Shown: positions 10,711 through 21,064, counted from the stretch's first letter. The stretch is 64,000 nucleotides of DNA from JAGWRA01 sp035534615 (GCA_035534615.1 DATLRO010000001.1:1-64000); one strand, 5' to 3'. A program made the numbers and translations. Notes: a model not told the origin generated them from the letters alone.

Positions 10711-11445
10711 TCAGACTCCCCCTGCGATGGTCTGCACCGTCGCCAGAATCACGCCGATCAGGAGGTAGACGCCGGTCAGGCCGAGGAAAATCCGGCCGAT
10801 CCGCCGCCGGTACACCACGCCAAGGCCGATCGCGACGAGCACGATCCACCAGAGCCGGAAGAGATCCAGCGACCCCAGCAGCCTGGCTGGAAAAGTCCCC
10901 TGATCAAAGACGGGAAACAGGGCGGACAAGTTCACTGGACTCGAGACCGTCTGGCGGACGTAGTCCAGCGGCAGCAGAAGGACCTGCTGCAGCGCCAGGA
11001 TGACGCCGGCATGGGCGACCACGGCGAACACCTGCGCGAACCGCGCCCGGCCGTCCAGCAGGCCGTTGAACACCCAGAACAGGAGGGCCGAGGTCAGCAG
11101 CACGGCCAGCGGCGTGCCGACCAGACCCTCCGCGAGGCCGATGGGCGCGGCGTACCGATCAACCGCCTTCAGCGTGGCGTACTGCCGGTCGGTGACGCTC
11201 CGGCCGAACGACTCGAGCGTCTGCACCTGCTGGTCGAGCATCGCCTGCCGCCCGACCGCGGTCAGGCCGAAGCCGGCCGCGCAGAGCGCCGACATGCAGG
11301 CCACGAGGACGAGCACGCCGACCCACCGCGGCTGCCCGGCAATCGCGGACATGGCCCGCCTGGGCGTCAGAAGCACTCCCGTACACCGGGCCGGAAGCCC
11401 CGGCAGGGCAGGTGCCGGGACGGGCGCGGCGCCGAGTTCGGACAT
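10711..11445 (-). CDS. Yip1-domain integral membrane protein
   Basis: This 244-residue polytopic membrane protein starts with MSELGAAPVPAPALPGL and GVLLTPRRAMSAIAGQPRW, the Yip1-like entry. About five hydrophobic segments follow, such as VGVLVLVACMSALCAAGFGL and the C-terminal IGRIFLGLTGVYLLIGVIL. It is the first gene of the efflux operon, with its stop 4 bases before the adaptor start, so tight co-expression is likely. A reverse-strand TACAAT at 11525-11520 could be its -10, but no convincing -35 accompanies it. A role in the efflux complex is inferred only from position. Confidence 0.72.
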   Translation of the reverse strand: MSELGAAPVPAPALPGLPARCTGVLLTPRRAMSAIAGQPRWVGVLVLVACMSALCAAGFGLTAVGRQAMLDQQVQTLESFGRSVTDRQYATLKAVDRYAAPIGLAEGLVGTPLAVLLTSALLFWVFNGLLDGRARFAQVFAVVAHAGVILALQQVLLLPLDYVRQTVSSPVNLSALFPVFDQGTFPARLLGSLDLFRLWWIVLVAIGLGVVYRRRIGRIFLGLTGVYLLIGVILATVQTIAGGV

Positions 11446-11561
11446 CGTGAATCCTCGAGAGTCTGGCCGAGGCCGCGGCGCCGCCGCGGCGGGGAATCCT
11501 GGCGGCTGTTAGTCGGTCAATTGTAGCGTAGCGGCCCGCCTGCCCGTGCATGCTTGTTTTC

Positions 11562-11591
11562 TTGACACTGCGGTACGCCGTTCATTACGAT
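11562..11591 (+). promoter_or_regulatory. Sigma-70-type promoter for the arginine decarboxylase gene
   Basis: TTGACA at 11562-11567, an 18-base spacer, then TACGAT at 11586-11591. It lies in the divergent gap upstream of the GTG start at 11710, giving a leader of about 110 bases. Confidence 0.6.
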
Positions 11592-11709
11592 GCGCGATGG
11601 TACGCGGGCGGGCGGCGTCGACGGAGTGTCGCGCGCGGCCGGCCGGCAGGCACGGCGATCTCACGGTCCGGCTCGGTGCGGGCCGGACCAGGTCGAGCAG
11701 GAGCGGACT

Positions 11710-12261
11710 GTGATCGGTTTCGTCCCGAAGGAAATGTTCTTCACGAAGGGCGTCGGCAAGCATCGCGAAAAGCTGACGTCGTTCGAGCTGGCGCTGCGAT
11801 CGGCCGGCATTGCCGCCTGCAACCTCGTCCGCGTGTCGAGTATCTTCCCGCCCGGCTGCAAGATCCTCTCGCGCGCCGAAGGCAGCAAGCGCCTCAAGCC
11901 CGGCCAGGTGACCTTCGTCGTCATGTCGGAGACCGCCACCCGCGAACCGCACCGGCTCATTGCGGCCACGGTCGGCGTCGCCATCCCGCGCGACAACAAG
12001 CTGTACGGCTACCTGTCCGAGCACCACAGCTTCGGCGAGAACGAGGATACGGCCGGCGACTACGCGGAGGAGCTGGCGGCCGAGATGCTGGCCACCACGC
12101 TCGGCCTCGACTTCGACCCGGACAAGAGCTGGGACGAGAAGAAGGAAGTCTACCGGCTGTCGAATCAGATCGTCCGCACGCAGAACGTGACGCAGACGGC
12201 TGTCGGCGACAAGAAGGGGCTCTGGACCACCGTCGTCGCGGCCGCCGTTCTCGTCGGCTGA
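11710..12261 (+). CDS. Pyruvoyl-dependent arginine decarboxylase
   Basis: It converts arginine to agmatine, a polyamine precursor, using a pyruvoyl group made by self-cleavage instead of pyridoxal phosphate. The 183-residue product matches the family length. The cleavage motif RVSSIFPPGC puts the Ser43-Ser44 bond at the expected site, and the acidic residue of SEHHSFGE (Glu104) is a good match to the catalytic Glu. The frame is open from 11590, but GTG 11710 is chosen because AGGAG lies 6 bases upstream and MIGFVPKEMFFTKG is the family N-terminus. No agmatinase, agmatine deiminase or spermidine synthase gene is nearby. The family is best known from archaea, with scattered bacterial members. 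Confidence 0.9.
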   Translation: MIGFVPKEMFFTKGVGKHREKLTSFELALRSAGIAACNLVRVSSIFPPGCKILSRAEGSKRLKPGQVTFVVMSETATREPHRLIAATVGVAIPRDNKLYGYLSEHHSFGENEDTAGDYAEELAAEMLATTLGLDFDPDKSWDEKKEVYRLSNQIVRTQNVTQTAVGDKKGLWTTVVAAAVLVG

Positions 12262-12505
12262 GGGCGCGGCGCCGTTTGCCCCAGGCCGGCCCAATCCATT
12301 GACCGGAGGGCGGGCGCTCCGTGCGCCCCGGCCCGGCCAGCAGAGCCCAGCGTGTTTGCCGGCCCCCCGCGCTCCACCTCATCGCGATTCCCGCTTCGCC
12401 ACGTCGACGCGTCGCCTGCGTCGCTTGTTCCCGTTTTCGTGCCGGCGCCTGTGCCGCCGCCGGGCGGCACCCCGCGCCCGCCGGCAGACTGACGAAAGGT
12501 GTCTC

Positions 12506-13597
12506 ATGACCGGCTTCTGTCGCTCCCGCTCCGCTCGCCTGGCCCGAATGGCGGTTCTTCGTGCCGTCGCCGCGCTCGTCTGGCTCGTGCCGTTCGCGGT
12601 CTCCGTCCGGCCCGCATCGGCGCAGACCTTCGAGGCGGTCGGGATCCGGGCGCTCGGCATGGGCGGGGCCTTCGTGGCGGTCGCCGACGATGCGACGGCG
12701 ACATACTGGAATCCAGCCGGGCTCGGGACCGGCGCGTATTTCAGTGCGGCGCTCGAACACGACACCACCGACACCATCAGCCAGCGTGGCCAGCCCCTCG
12801 CCGGAATCGACGGCGCCCGGCGCGATACGGAAACCGGTTTCGCCATGGCCTTTCCGGCCCTCGGATTGAGCTACTACAACCTGCAGATGAGCGAGGTCGC
12901 GCCGACGCCTGCAGCCGGGTCGGCCGGGAGCCGACAAGAGCTGCGACCAGCCGGGGTGTCATCGCTCCTGACCCGGGAGTTTGGCGTGACCCTCGTCCAG
13001 ACCCTGCTGCCGGGGCTGGTGGTCGGATCCACGTTGAAGCTGGTCCGTGGGACCGTGTCGGCCGGGCCGGGTGGGGTCGGTGGGACGGCCGCCCAGGCGC
13101 TCGACCAGGCGGCGGCGCTGAGCGGACGGACTTCTGGGGTATTTGACCTTGATCTCGGCGCGATGGAGACGATTGGGCCGTTTCGCCTCGGGATCGTGGC
13201 CAGAAACGTCCGCCAGCCGCAGTTTCAGGGGCCGGCCGGCGTCGATCCGGTCACCCTCCGGCGTCAGGTACGGGTCGGCGCGGCTGTTGCACCGGAGCTC
13301 TCCGGCCGGGGACGTCTCCAGGGGCTGACGATCGCGGTGGATGCCGATCTGACCCGGTCGTTGACGGTGTTCGGGGAGCGGCGGCACGTGGCGGCGGGCG
13401 TGGAGGCCTGGCTGCTCCAGCGACGGCTCGGGATCCGGGGCGGAATCCGCGTAAATACGCTCAATCAGGCCCTGCCGGTCGGCACCGCCGGGATTAGCGT
13501 CGCGCTGCGTACCGGCATGTATCTGGACGGCGAAATCAGTCGCGGCGAGGATGCCGCGGCCCGTGGATGGGGTGTCGGCGCCCGGGTGACGTTTTAA
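12506..13597 (+). CDS. Outer-membrane beta-barrel protein, PorV/TraF-like
   Basis: This 363-residue secreted protein has a signal peptide (about 1-39, ending RPASAQ) followed by EAVGIRALGMGGAFVAVADD and TYWNPAGLG. That last pair is the signature shared by PorV, TraF-like and FadL-related barrels. The rest is rich in alternating hydrophobic strands and ends in the aromatic VTF, as expected for a barrel. ATG 12506 follows GAAAGG; upstream in-frame codons lack a signal peptide. It sits 53 bases before pilB, but pilB has its own promoter, so a link to the pilus is unproven. Confidence 0.75.
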   Translation: MTGFCRSRSARLARMAVLRAVAALVWLVPFAVSVRPASAQTFEAVGIRALGMGGAFVAVADDATATYWNPAGLGTGAYFSAALEHDTTDTISQRGQPLAGIDGARRDTETGFAMAFPALGLSYYNLQMSEVAPTPAAGSAGSRQELRPAGVSSLLTREFGVTLVQTLLPGLVVGSTLKLVRGTVSAGPGGVGGTAAQALDQAAALSGRTSGVFDLDLGAMETIGPFRLGIVARNVRQPQFQGPAGVDPVTLRRQVRVGAAVAPELSGRGRLQGLTIAVDADLTRSLTVFGERRHVAAGVEAWLLQRRLGIRGGIRVNTLNQALPVGTAGISVALRTGMYLDGEISRGEDAAARGWGVGARVTF

Positions 13598-13605
13598 GTC
13601 AGTCG

Positions 13606-13633
13606 TTGACGAAAATCGTCAGTGAACTATATT
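13606..13633 (+). promoter_or_regulatory. Sigma-70-type promoter with palindrome, upstream of pilB
   Basis: TTGACG at 13606-13611, a 16-base spacer, then TATATT at 13628-13633. The palindrome GACGA-AAA-TCGTC (13608-13620) overlaps the -35 and spacer and could be an operator. The predicted transcript begins only about 10 bases before the pilB ATG. Confidence 0.6.
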
Positions 13634-13650
13634 TCAGACACACTCTCGGC

Positions 13651-15387
13651 ATGCCTGTTCGCATAGGGGAGCTTCTCCTCAAGGAGAAGCGGATCACGTC
13701 GGAACAGCTCCAGGAAGCGCTGAACCACCAGAAGGCCCATGGGGGGAAGCTGGGCTTCAATCTGGTCGCGCTGGGGTACGTCCGCGACGATGAGATCACG
13801 GCGCTGCTGAGCAAGCAGTACGGCGTGCCGTCGATCAACCTCGGGCAGTTCGAGATTGATCCGTCGGTGCTCAAGCTCATCCCGGCCGAGACGGCGCAGA
13901 AGTACCAGATCGTGCCGCTCAGCCGGTCGGGGGCGGCGCTGACCATTGCGATGACGGATCCGACGAACGTCTTCGCGATGGACGACATCAAGTTCATGAC
14001 CGGCTACAACGTGGAGCCGGTGGTGGCCTCCGAGACAGCGGTCAGCGAGGCGCTCCAGCGGTACTACGGTGTGGCGAAGGTGGCGGGCGGGACGAACACG
14101 CTGGAGATCGCGACGCGGGCGCTCGAGGAAATGCCGGCGGTCGACGCCGGGGACGTGGAGGTGCTGGAGGAGCTCGAGGAGATCAGCGTCGAGGCGCTGG
14201 CGCGTCAGGGGGAGGAGGCGCCGGTCGTCCGTCTGGTGAACGTGCTGCTGATGTCGGCGATTCAGAAGGGCGCGAGCGACATTCACATCGAGCCGTATGA
14301 GAAGGAGCTGCGGGTCCGCTACCGCATCGACGGGATTCTCTACAACATCATGAATCCGCCGATGAAGTTCCGGGACGCGCTGGTGTCGCGCGTGAAGATC
14401 ATGGCGAAGCTGGACATCGCCGAGAAGCGGCTGCCGCAGGACGGCCGCATCAAGATCCGCTTTACGGACAACGGCGCCGCCAAGGAGATCGATTTCCGCG
14501 TCTCGGTGCTGCCGACGCTGTTCGGCGAGAAGATCGTCATGCGGCTGCTCGACAAGGACAAGCTGATGCTCGACATGACGAAGCTCGGCTTCGAGCCCGA
14601 GTCGCTCTCGCGGTACGAGGCGGCGATCCAGCGGCCCTGGGGGATGGTGCTCGTGACCGGGCCGACCGGGAGCGGGAAGACGAACACGCTGTACTCGTCG
14701 ATCGCGCGGTTGAACACGCCGGAGACGAACATCATGACGGCGGAGGATCCGGTCGAGTTCAACATCGCCGGGATCAATCAGGTGCAGGTGCGCGACAACA
14801 TCGGGCTGAACTTCGCGGCGGCGCTCCGGTCGTTCCTCCGGCAGGATCCGAACATCATCCTGGTGGGCGAGGTCCGGGATTTCGAGACGGCCGAGATCGC
14901 GGTGAAGGCGGCGCTCACCGGCCACCTGGTGCTGTCGACGCTGCACACGAACGACGCGCCGAGCACGGTGAACCGGCTGATGAACATGGGCATCGAGCCG
15001 TTCCTGGTGGCCAGCTCGGTCAACCTGATCTGCGCCCAGCGGCTGGTGCGCCGGGTCTGCGCGGCCTGCCGCGAGCCGGCGCCGCTGCCGGCGCCGGCGC
15101 TGGTGCAGGCCGGCTTCACGTCGGACGAGGCCGCGGGCGTGACGCCGTTCAAGGGCATCGGCTGCGGGCAGTGCAACCAGACCGGCTACAAGGGGCGGAT
15201 CGGGCTCTACGAGGTCATGGAGATCACCGACGAACTGCGCGAGCTGGTGCTCGTCGGGGCCTCGGGGCTCGAGCTGCGCCGCCGGGCGATCGAGGACGGC
15301 ATGCTGACGCTGCGCCGGAGCGGGCTGCGCAAGGTCAGGGACGGCATCACGACGATCGAAGAAGTCGTGCGGGAGACGGTGAAGTAG
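13651..15387 (+). CDS. pilB: Type IV pilus assembly ATPase PilB
   Basis: This hexameric cytoplasmic ATPase drives pilus extension. The 578-residue protein has an N-terminal GspE/MshEN-type domain (about 1-140). The secretion-ATPase core follows, with Walker A GPTGSGKT at 337-344 and the Asp box EDPVEF. A tetracysteine zinc site (Cys470, Cys473, Cys505, Cys508) completes the PilB/GspE pattern. The frame is open upstream into the previous gene; ATG 13651 (MPVRIGELLLKEKRIT) is the typical start, though no clear ribosome-binding site precedes it. It is the first gene of a tight pilB-pilT-pilC-pilS-pilR run, the order seen in Myxococcus and Geobacter. Confidence 0.95.
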   Translation: MPVRIGELLLKEKRITSEQLQEALNHQKAHGGKLGFNLVALGYVRDDEITALLSKQYGVPSINLGQFEIDPSVLKLIPAETAQKYQIVPLSRSGAALTIAMTDPTNVFAMDDIKFMTGYNVEPVVASETAVSEALQRYYGVAKVAGGTNTLEIATRALEEMPAVDAGDVEVLEELEEISVEALARQGEEAPVVRLVNVLLMSAIQKGASDIHIEPYEKELRVRYRIDGILYNIMNPPMKFRDALVSRVKIMAKLDIAEKRLPQDGRIKIRFTDNGAAKEIDFRVSVLPTLFGEKIVMRLLDKDKLMLDMTKLGFEPESLSRYEAAIQRPWGMVLVTGPTGSGKTNTLYSSIARLNTPETNIMTAEDPVEFNIAGINQVQVRDNIGLNFAAALRSFLRQDPNIILVGEVRDFETAEIAVKAALTGHLVLSTLHTNDAPSTVNRLMNMGIEPFLVASSVNLICAQRLVRRVCAACREPAPLPAPALVQAGFTSDEAAGVTPFKGIGCGQCNQTGYKGRIGLYEVMEITDELRELVLVGASGLELRRRAIEDGMLTLRRSGLRKVRDGITTIEEVVRETVK

Positions 15388-15411
15388 CGGCGCCGGAGCG
15401 CCTGAGGCTGT

Positions 15412-16539
15412 ATGTCCACACTGCCCGAACTCCTGAAGACGACGGTCGAGCTGGAGGGCTCCGATCTCCATCTGACGACGGGGACGCCGCCGCAGGTGCG
15501 CGTGCACGGCGAGCTGCAGCGGCTGCCGCTGCCGGAGCTCGCGCCGGCCGAGACGCAGCAGCTCGTGTACAGCGTGCTGACCGACGCGCAGAAGAAGCGG
15601 TTCGAGGAGACGCTGGAGCTGGACTTCTCGTTCGGCATCCGCGGGCTGGCCCGTTTCCGCTGCAACGTCTTCAACCAGCGCGGCGCGGTGGCCGCCGTCT
15701 ACCGCCTGATTCCCGAGCGCATCCGCAATTTCGAGGAGCTCGGCCTGCCGCCGGTCCTCGCGCAGCTGGCCGAGCGGCCGCGCGGCCTCGTGCTGGTGAC
15801 CGGCCCGACCGGCAGCGGCAAGTCGACGACGCTCGCGGCGATGCTGGACAAGATCAACGCCGAGCGCCGGGCGCACATCCTCACGATCGAGGACCCGATC
15901 GAGTACATCCACCAGCACAAGAGCTGCCTGGTGAACCAGCGCGAGATTCACAGCGACACGCAGGGGTTCGGGCCGGCGCTGCGGGCGGCGCTGCGCGAGG
16001 ATCCCGACGTCGTGCTCATCGGCGAGATGCGCGACCTCGAGACCGTCGAGGCGGCCCTCCGGATTGCCGAGACGGGCCATCTGACCTTCGCGACGCTCCA
16101 CACGAACTCGGCGGCGCAGACGATCAACCGCATCATCGACGTCTTTCCCTCGCACCAGCAGGCGCAGATCCGGACCCAGCTGTCGCTCGTCCTCGAAGGG
16201 ATCGTGTGTCAGGCGCTCCTGCCGAAGATCAGCGGGGAGGGGCGCGTGGTGTCGCTGGAAATCCTGGTGCCGACGCCCGGCATCCGCAACCTCATCCGCG
16301 AGGACAAGGTGCACCAGATTTATTCCGCCATGCAGACCGGACAGGAGAAGTACGGGATGCAGACGGCCAACCAGTCGCTCGCGACGCTGCACCAGAAGCG
16401 GCTGATTTCGCTCGAGGTCGCGCTGGCGGCCTCCTCGCTCAGGGACGAACTGCAGGACATGATCAACCGGGGAGTCGGCATCGTGCCAGGGGCCGGGCTG
16501 GGGCGGCAGGGGCCGCGCCCGGCCGGGCCCGTTCGCTGA
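15412..16539 (+). CDS. pilT: Type IV pilus retraction ATPase PilT
   Basis: PilT powers pilus retraction and twitching motility. The 375-residue protein has Walker A GPTGSGKS at 131-138, the Asp box IEDPIEYIH and the Walker B region DVVLIGEMRDLET. The C-terminal GIRNLIRED corresponds to the AIRNLIRE motif that distinguishes retraction ATPases from PilB. It starts 24 bases after pilB and ends 9 bases before pilC. Confidence 0.96.
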   Translation: MSTLPELLKTTVELEGSDLHLTTGTPPQVRVHGELQRLPLPELAPAETQQLVYSVLTDAQKKRFEETLELDFSFGIRGLARFRCNVFNQRGAVAAVYRLIPERIRNFEELGLPPVLAQLAERPRGLVLVTGPTGSGKSTTLAAMLDKINAERRAHILTIEDPIEYIHQHKSCLVNQREIHSDTQGFGPALRAALREDPDVVLIGEMRDLETVEAALRIAETGHLTFATLHTNSAAQTINRIIDVFPSHQQAQIRTQLSLVLEGIVCQALLPKISGEGRVVSLEILVPTPGIRNLIREDKVHQIYSAMQTGQEKYGMQTANQSLATLHQKRLISLEVALAASSLRDELQDMINRGVGIVPGAGLGRQGPRPAGPVR

Positions 16540-16548
16540 GGAACAGCC

Positions 16549-17766
16549 ATGCCCACTTTTGCGTATTCGGGCCGCACGCGGGGCGGCGAACGGGTGAGCG
16601 GGGAACGGGTGGCGGAGACCATGGACGCCGCCGTGGCGGCGCTGCGGCGCGAGCAGGTGCTGGTCACCCGGATCACGCCGGCCGCGTCCAGGGAGCCGGC
16701 GGCGGCGCGCAAGGGGCGCACGGGGCGCCGGGTCGACTCCAAGAATCTGGCCGTCTTCACCCGGCAGTTCTCGGTGATGATCGACGCCGGCCTGCCGCTG
16801 GTGCAGTGTCTGGAGATCCTGGGCACCCAGGAATCCGACCGGAACTTCGCCGCCGTCATCCTGCAGACCCGCGCCGACGTCGAGGCGGGCGCCTCGCTCG
16901 CCGACGCCATGCGGAAGCATCCGAAGACGTTCGACGGCCTGTTCACCAACATGGTGGCCGCCGGGGAGGCCGGCGGCATCCTGGACACGATCCTCAAGCG
17001 GCTGGCCACCTACATCGAGAAGGCGGTCAAGCTGCGCGGGCAGGTCCGCTCGGCGATGATCTACCCGGTGGCGGTCATCGGCATCGCCGTCATCGTCGTG
17101 GCCGTCATCCTCTGGAAGGTCATTCCGACGTTCGCGTCGCTGTTCGCCGGCCTCGGCGCGAACCTGCCGCTGCCGACCCGCATCGTCATCTGGGCGAGCA
17201 ACACGTTCATCCACTACCTGCCGTTCCTGGCCGTCGGCCTGGTGGTGTTCGTCATCCTGTTCCGCCGCTACTACGCGACCAACGGCGGCCGGCACGTGGT
17301 GGACGGGGCGCTGCTGAGAGTGCCGGTGCTCGGCCTGCTGCTCCGGAAGATTGCCGTCGCCCGGTTCTGCCGGACGCTGTCGACGCTCATCAGCTCGGGC
17401 GTGCCGATCCTCGACGGCCTCGACATCACGGCGCGCACGTCGGGCAACGCCGTCGTCGAGGACGCGGTGCTGGCGACGCGCAAGAGCATCGAGCGCGGCG
17501 AGACCGTGTCGGGTCCGCTCCGCGAGACGCGGGTGTTTCCGCCGATGGTCACGCAGATGATCGCCGTCGGCGAGGCGACCGGCGCGCTGGACACGATGCT
17601 GGCCAAAATCGCCGAGTTCTACGAGGAGGAGGTCGACACGGCCGTCGCGGGCCTGCTGACGCTGCTCGAGCCGATCATGATCGCCGTCCTGGGCGTGATC
17701 GTCGGCGGCATCGTCATTTCCATGTACCTGCCGATGTTCGACCTGATCAACAAGCTGGCCGCCTAG
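16549..17766 (+). CDS. pilC: Type IV pilus inner-membrane platform protein PilC
   Basis: PilC is the inner-membrane platform on which PilB and PilT act. The 405-residue protein has two copies of the GspF/PilC domain. The first contains FTRQFSVMIDAGLPLVQCLE, the second FCRTLSTLISSGVPILDGLD. Three membrane segments lie at about 170-195, 215-240 and 375-400. It sits between pilT and pilS with only 9-base gaps. Confidence 0.95.
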   Translation: MPTFAYSGRTRGGERVSGERVAETMDAAVAALRREQVLVTRITPAASREPAAARKGRTGRRVDSKNLAVFTRQFSVMIDAGLPLVQCLEILGTQESDRNFAAVILQTRADVEAGASLADAMRKHPKTFDGLFTNMVAAGEAGGILDTILKRLATYIEKAVKLRGQVRSAMIYPVAVIGIAVIVVAVILWKVIPTFASLFAGLGANLPLPTRIVIWASNTFIHYLPFLAVGLVVFVILFRRYYATNGGRHVVDGALLRVPVLGLLLRKIAVARFCRTLSTLISSGVPILDGLDITARTSGNAVVEDAVLATRKSIERGETVSGPLRETRVFPPMVTQMIAVGEATGALDTMLAKIAEFYEEEVDTAVAGLLTLLEPIMIAVLGVIVGGIVISMYLPMFDLINKLAA

Positions 17767-17775
17767 GAGCCGCGG

Positions 17776-19451
17776 GTGCCGGAGACCGAACTGCGCCGCA
17801 AGCTCGCCCGGCTGATGGCGATCCGCGTCGTCATCAGCACGGTGCTGCTCGGCTCGGCGATCCTCGTCCAGATCAACGCGCCCGGCTCCTTTCCGATCGA
17901 CCCCTTCTTCCTGCTCATCGGCCTGACCTACGCCCTCACGCTGCTCTACATCGCGCTGCTGCCGTACGTCGACCGCCATCGCTGGGTCGTCGACCTCCAG
18001 CTGGCGTGCGACGCCTGCATCGTCTCGGCGTTCATCTACGTGACGGGCGGCGTGACCAGCTATTTCGCCACGCTCTACGTGCTGCCGATCGCCGCCGCCG
18101 GCGCGCTCCAGTTCCGCCGCGGCGGCCTGATGCTCGCCGCGCTCAGCACGGTCCTCTACGGCGGCCTGGTGCTCGGGCAGTACCTCGCCGTGGCCGGCCT
18201 GCTGCGGGAGCCGTGGCTCATGGGCGCCCGGATCAGCCTGCCGCCCGGCCACCTCGCGCAGTACACCGTCGCCATCAACGTGTTCGGCTTCGTCGTCGTC
18301 GGGCTGGTGAGCGGCTCGCTCGCGGGCAACCTGCGGTCGGCCGGCGAGCGGCTCGAGCGCGCCTCGACCGAGATCGCCGACCTCCAGGCGTTCAACGAGG
18401 ACATCATCGACAGCCTGACCAGCGGCCTGGTCACGACCGACTACGCGGGGCGGATCCTGACGTTCAACCGCGCGGCCGGCACCATCAGCGGCTGCGCCCC
18501 CGACGAGGTCGTCGGCCGGCCGGTCGCCGACGTGCTCCAGCTGCCGGCCGGCGCGGCGGCGGCGCTCGAGGCCGATCTCGGCGGAGCGGACAGCCATCGG
18601 GCCGACTACCGCTACCGGCGGGCCGACGGCGGCACGATCGACCTGGGGCTCAGCGCGACGCACCTGGTCACCCCGGGCGGCCGCGCCGGCTTCCTGTTCA
18701 CGTTCCAGGACGTCACCGAGCTGCACCGCCTCGAGCGCGACGCGCGGCTGCGGCAGCGGCTGGCCGCCGTGGGCGAGATGGCGGCCGGGATCGCGCACGA
18801 GATCCGCAATCCGCTGGCGTCGATGTCGGGGTCGATCCAGATCCTGCGCCGCGAGCTCCCGCTGACCGCCGATCAGGCGCAGCTGATGGACATCGTGCTG
18901 CGCGAATCCGAGCGGCTCAACGAAACCATCCGCTCGTTCCTCGCCTACGCGCGGCCGCAACGCTTCGAAGTGACGAAGCTGGACGTGCGCCGCACGTTCA
19001 GGGACACCGCCCTGCTGCTGCGCAACAGCGCCGAAGTCCGGCCCGGCCACCTGGTCGAGGTCGACGTGCCGGCCGACCGCGAGGTCTGGTACGAGGCGGA
19101 CGAAGGGCAGATCCGGCAGATCCTGTGGAATCTCGCGACGAACGGCCTCCGCGCGATGCCGGCCGGCGGCCGCCTGCGTCTCCGGGCGCGGACGGAACCG
19201 GCGTGGGCCGGAGCCGACGGCGACGACCTCGTCCTCACCGTCGAGGACGAAGGCGTCGGCATTCCGGCGGGGGAGGTCGAGACGCTGTTCCAGCCGTTCC
19301 ACGGCACGTTCGAGCGGGGCAGCGGCCTCGGCCTGGCCATCGTTCACCGCATCGTGACCGACTACAACGGCGACATCCGCGTGCAGTCGCAGCCGGGGCA
19401 GGGGACGACCGTCTCGGTCCGCCTGCCCGCGCGCACCGCCGCGCCGATCGC

Positions 19452-19455
<4 letters not shown>
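17776..19455 (+). CDS. pilS: Sensor histidine kinase PilS
   Basis: PilS is the membrane kinase of the PilSR pair that controls pilin expression. The 559-residue protein has six predicted membrane helices (about 15-185) and a PAS domain (about 205-315). The HisKA domain has phospho-acceptor His341 in GIAHEIRNPL, and the HATPase domain contains EDEGVGIPAG and GSGLGLAIVHRI. The start is GTG 17776, nine bases after pilC. Its stop overlaps the pilR start (ATGA), so the two are translationally coupled. In Pseudomonas the PilS membrane domain senses pilin in the inner membrane; whether that holds here is unknown. Confidence 0.92.
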
Positions 19456-20861
<1,406 letters not shown>

Positions 20862-20913
20862 GGGCTGGCCGGCCGGTGTCCATCCGGGCGGAGACGGCCC
20901 GGCCGGGCCGGGT

Positions 20914-20952
20914 TGACACTTTGTGGCACAGGTCGTCTGACGATTTCTGTCA
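20914..20952 (+). promoter_or_regulatory. Candidate upstream activator site for PilR at pilA
   Basis: TGACA at 20914-20918 and its inverse TGTCA at 20948-20952 stand 34 bases apart centre to centre, about three helical turns. TGTC repeats are known PilR contacts in Pseudomonas. The site lies 125-160 bases upstream of the expected pilA transcription start, a normal distance for an NtrC-type enhancer. Confidence 0.4.
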
Positions 20953-20959
20953 GTTTTCC

Positions 20960-21043
20960 GGCATATGGCACGGATTGCAAAATTGGTATATTTTGCTAAG
21001 ATACTGATTGTAAATAGTTTATTTAACTTAGCTCGCATCGAGC
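20960..21043 (+). other. AT-rich regulatory island with inverted repeats before pilA
   Basis: In a genome of about 70% GC, this 80-base stretch is strongly AT-rich. It contains GCTAAG (20995-21000) with inverse CTTAGC (21027-21032), and the stem-loop GCTCG-CAT-CGAGC (21031-21043). A sigma-70-like TTGCAA-N16-TAAGAT (20975-21002) is also present. Lying between the activator repeats and the sigma-54 promoter, it probably provides DNA bending (IHF-like) or a second basal promoter. With the flanking sites it accounts for the 379-base gap between pilR and pilA. Confidence 0.45.
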
Positions 21044-21048
21044 TGAAC

Positions 21049-21064
21049 TGGCACCGGCCTTGCG
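21049..21064 (+). promoter_or_regulatory. Sigma-54 promoter of pilA
   Basis: TGGCACCGGCCTTGCG fits the -24/-12 consensus (TGGCAC, N5, TTGC) with the required 10 bases between GG and GC. Transcription would start near 21075, leaving a 5' leader of about 165 bases before the pilA ATG. Confidence 0.8.

Noticed and set aside
13627..19347. A reverse-strand open frame of about 1,900 codons across pilB to pilS
   Set aside because: It is antisense to four clearly homologous genes, has low-complexity Arg/Ala/Gln composition and no recognisable domain. Strong third-position GC bias removes stop codons from the complementary frame.
15171..19451. Extension of the pilR frame through pilT, pilC and pilS
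   Set aside because: The extension is out of frame with three real genes. The receiver domain begins right after ATG 19452, which overlaps the pilS stop.
20966..20979. TGGCAC followed by TTGCA as a second sigma-54 site before pilA
   Set aside because: GG and GC are only 8 bases apart. Sigma-54 needs 10, and a correctly spaced site exists at 21049.
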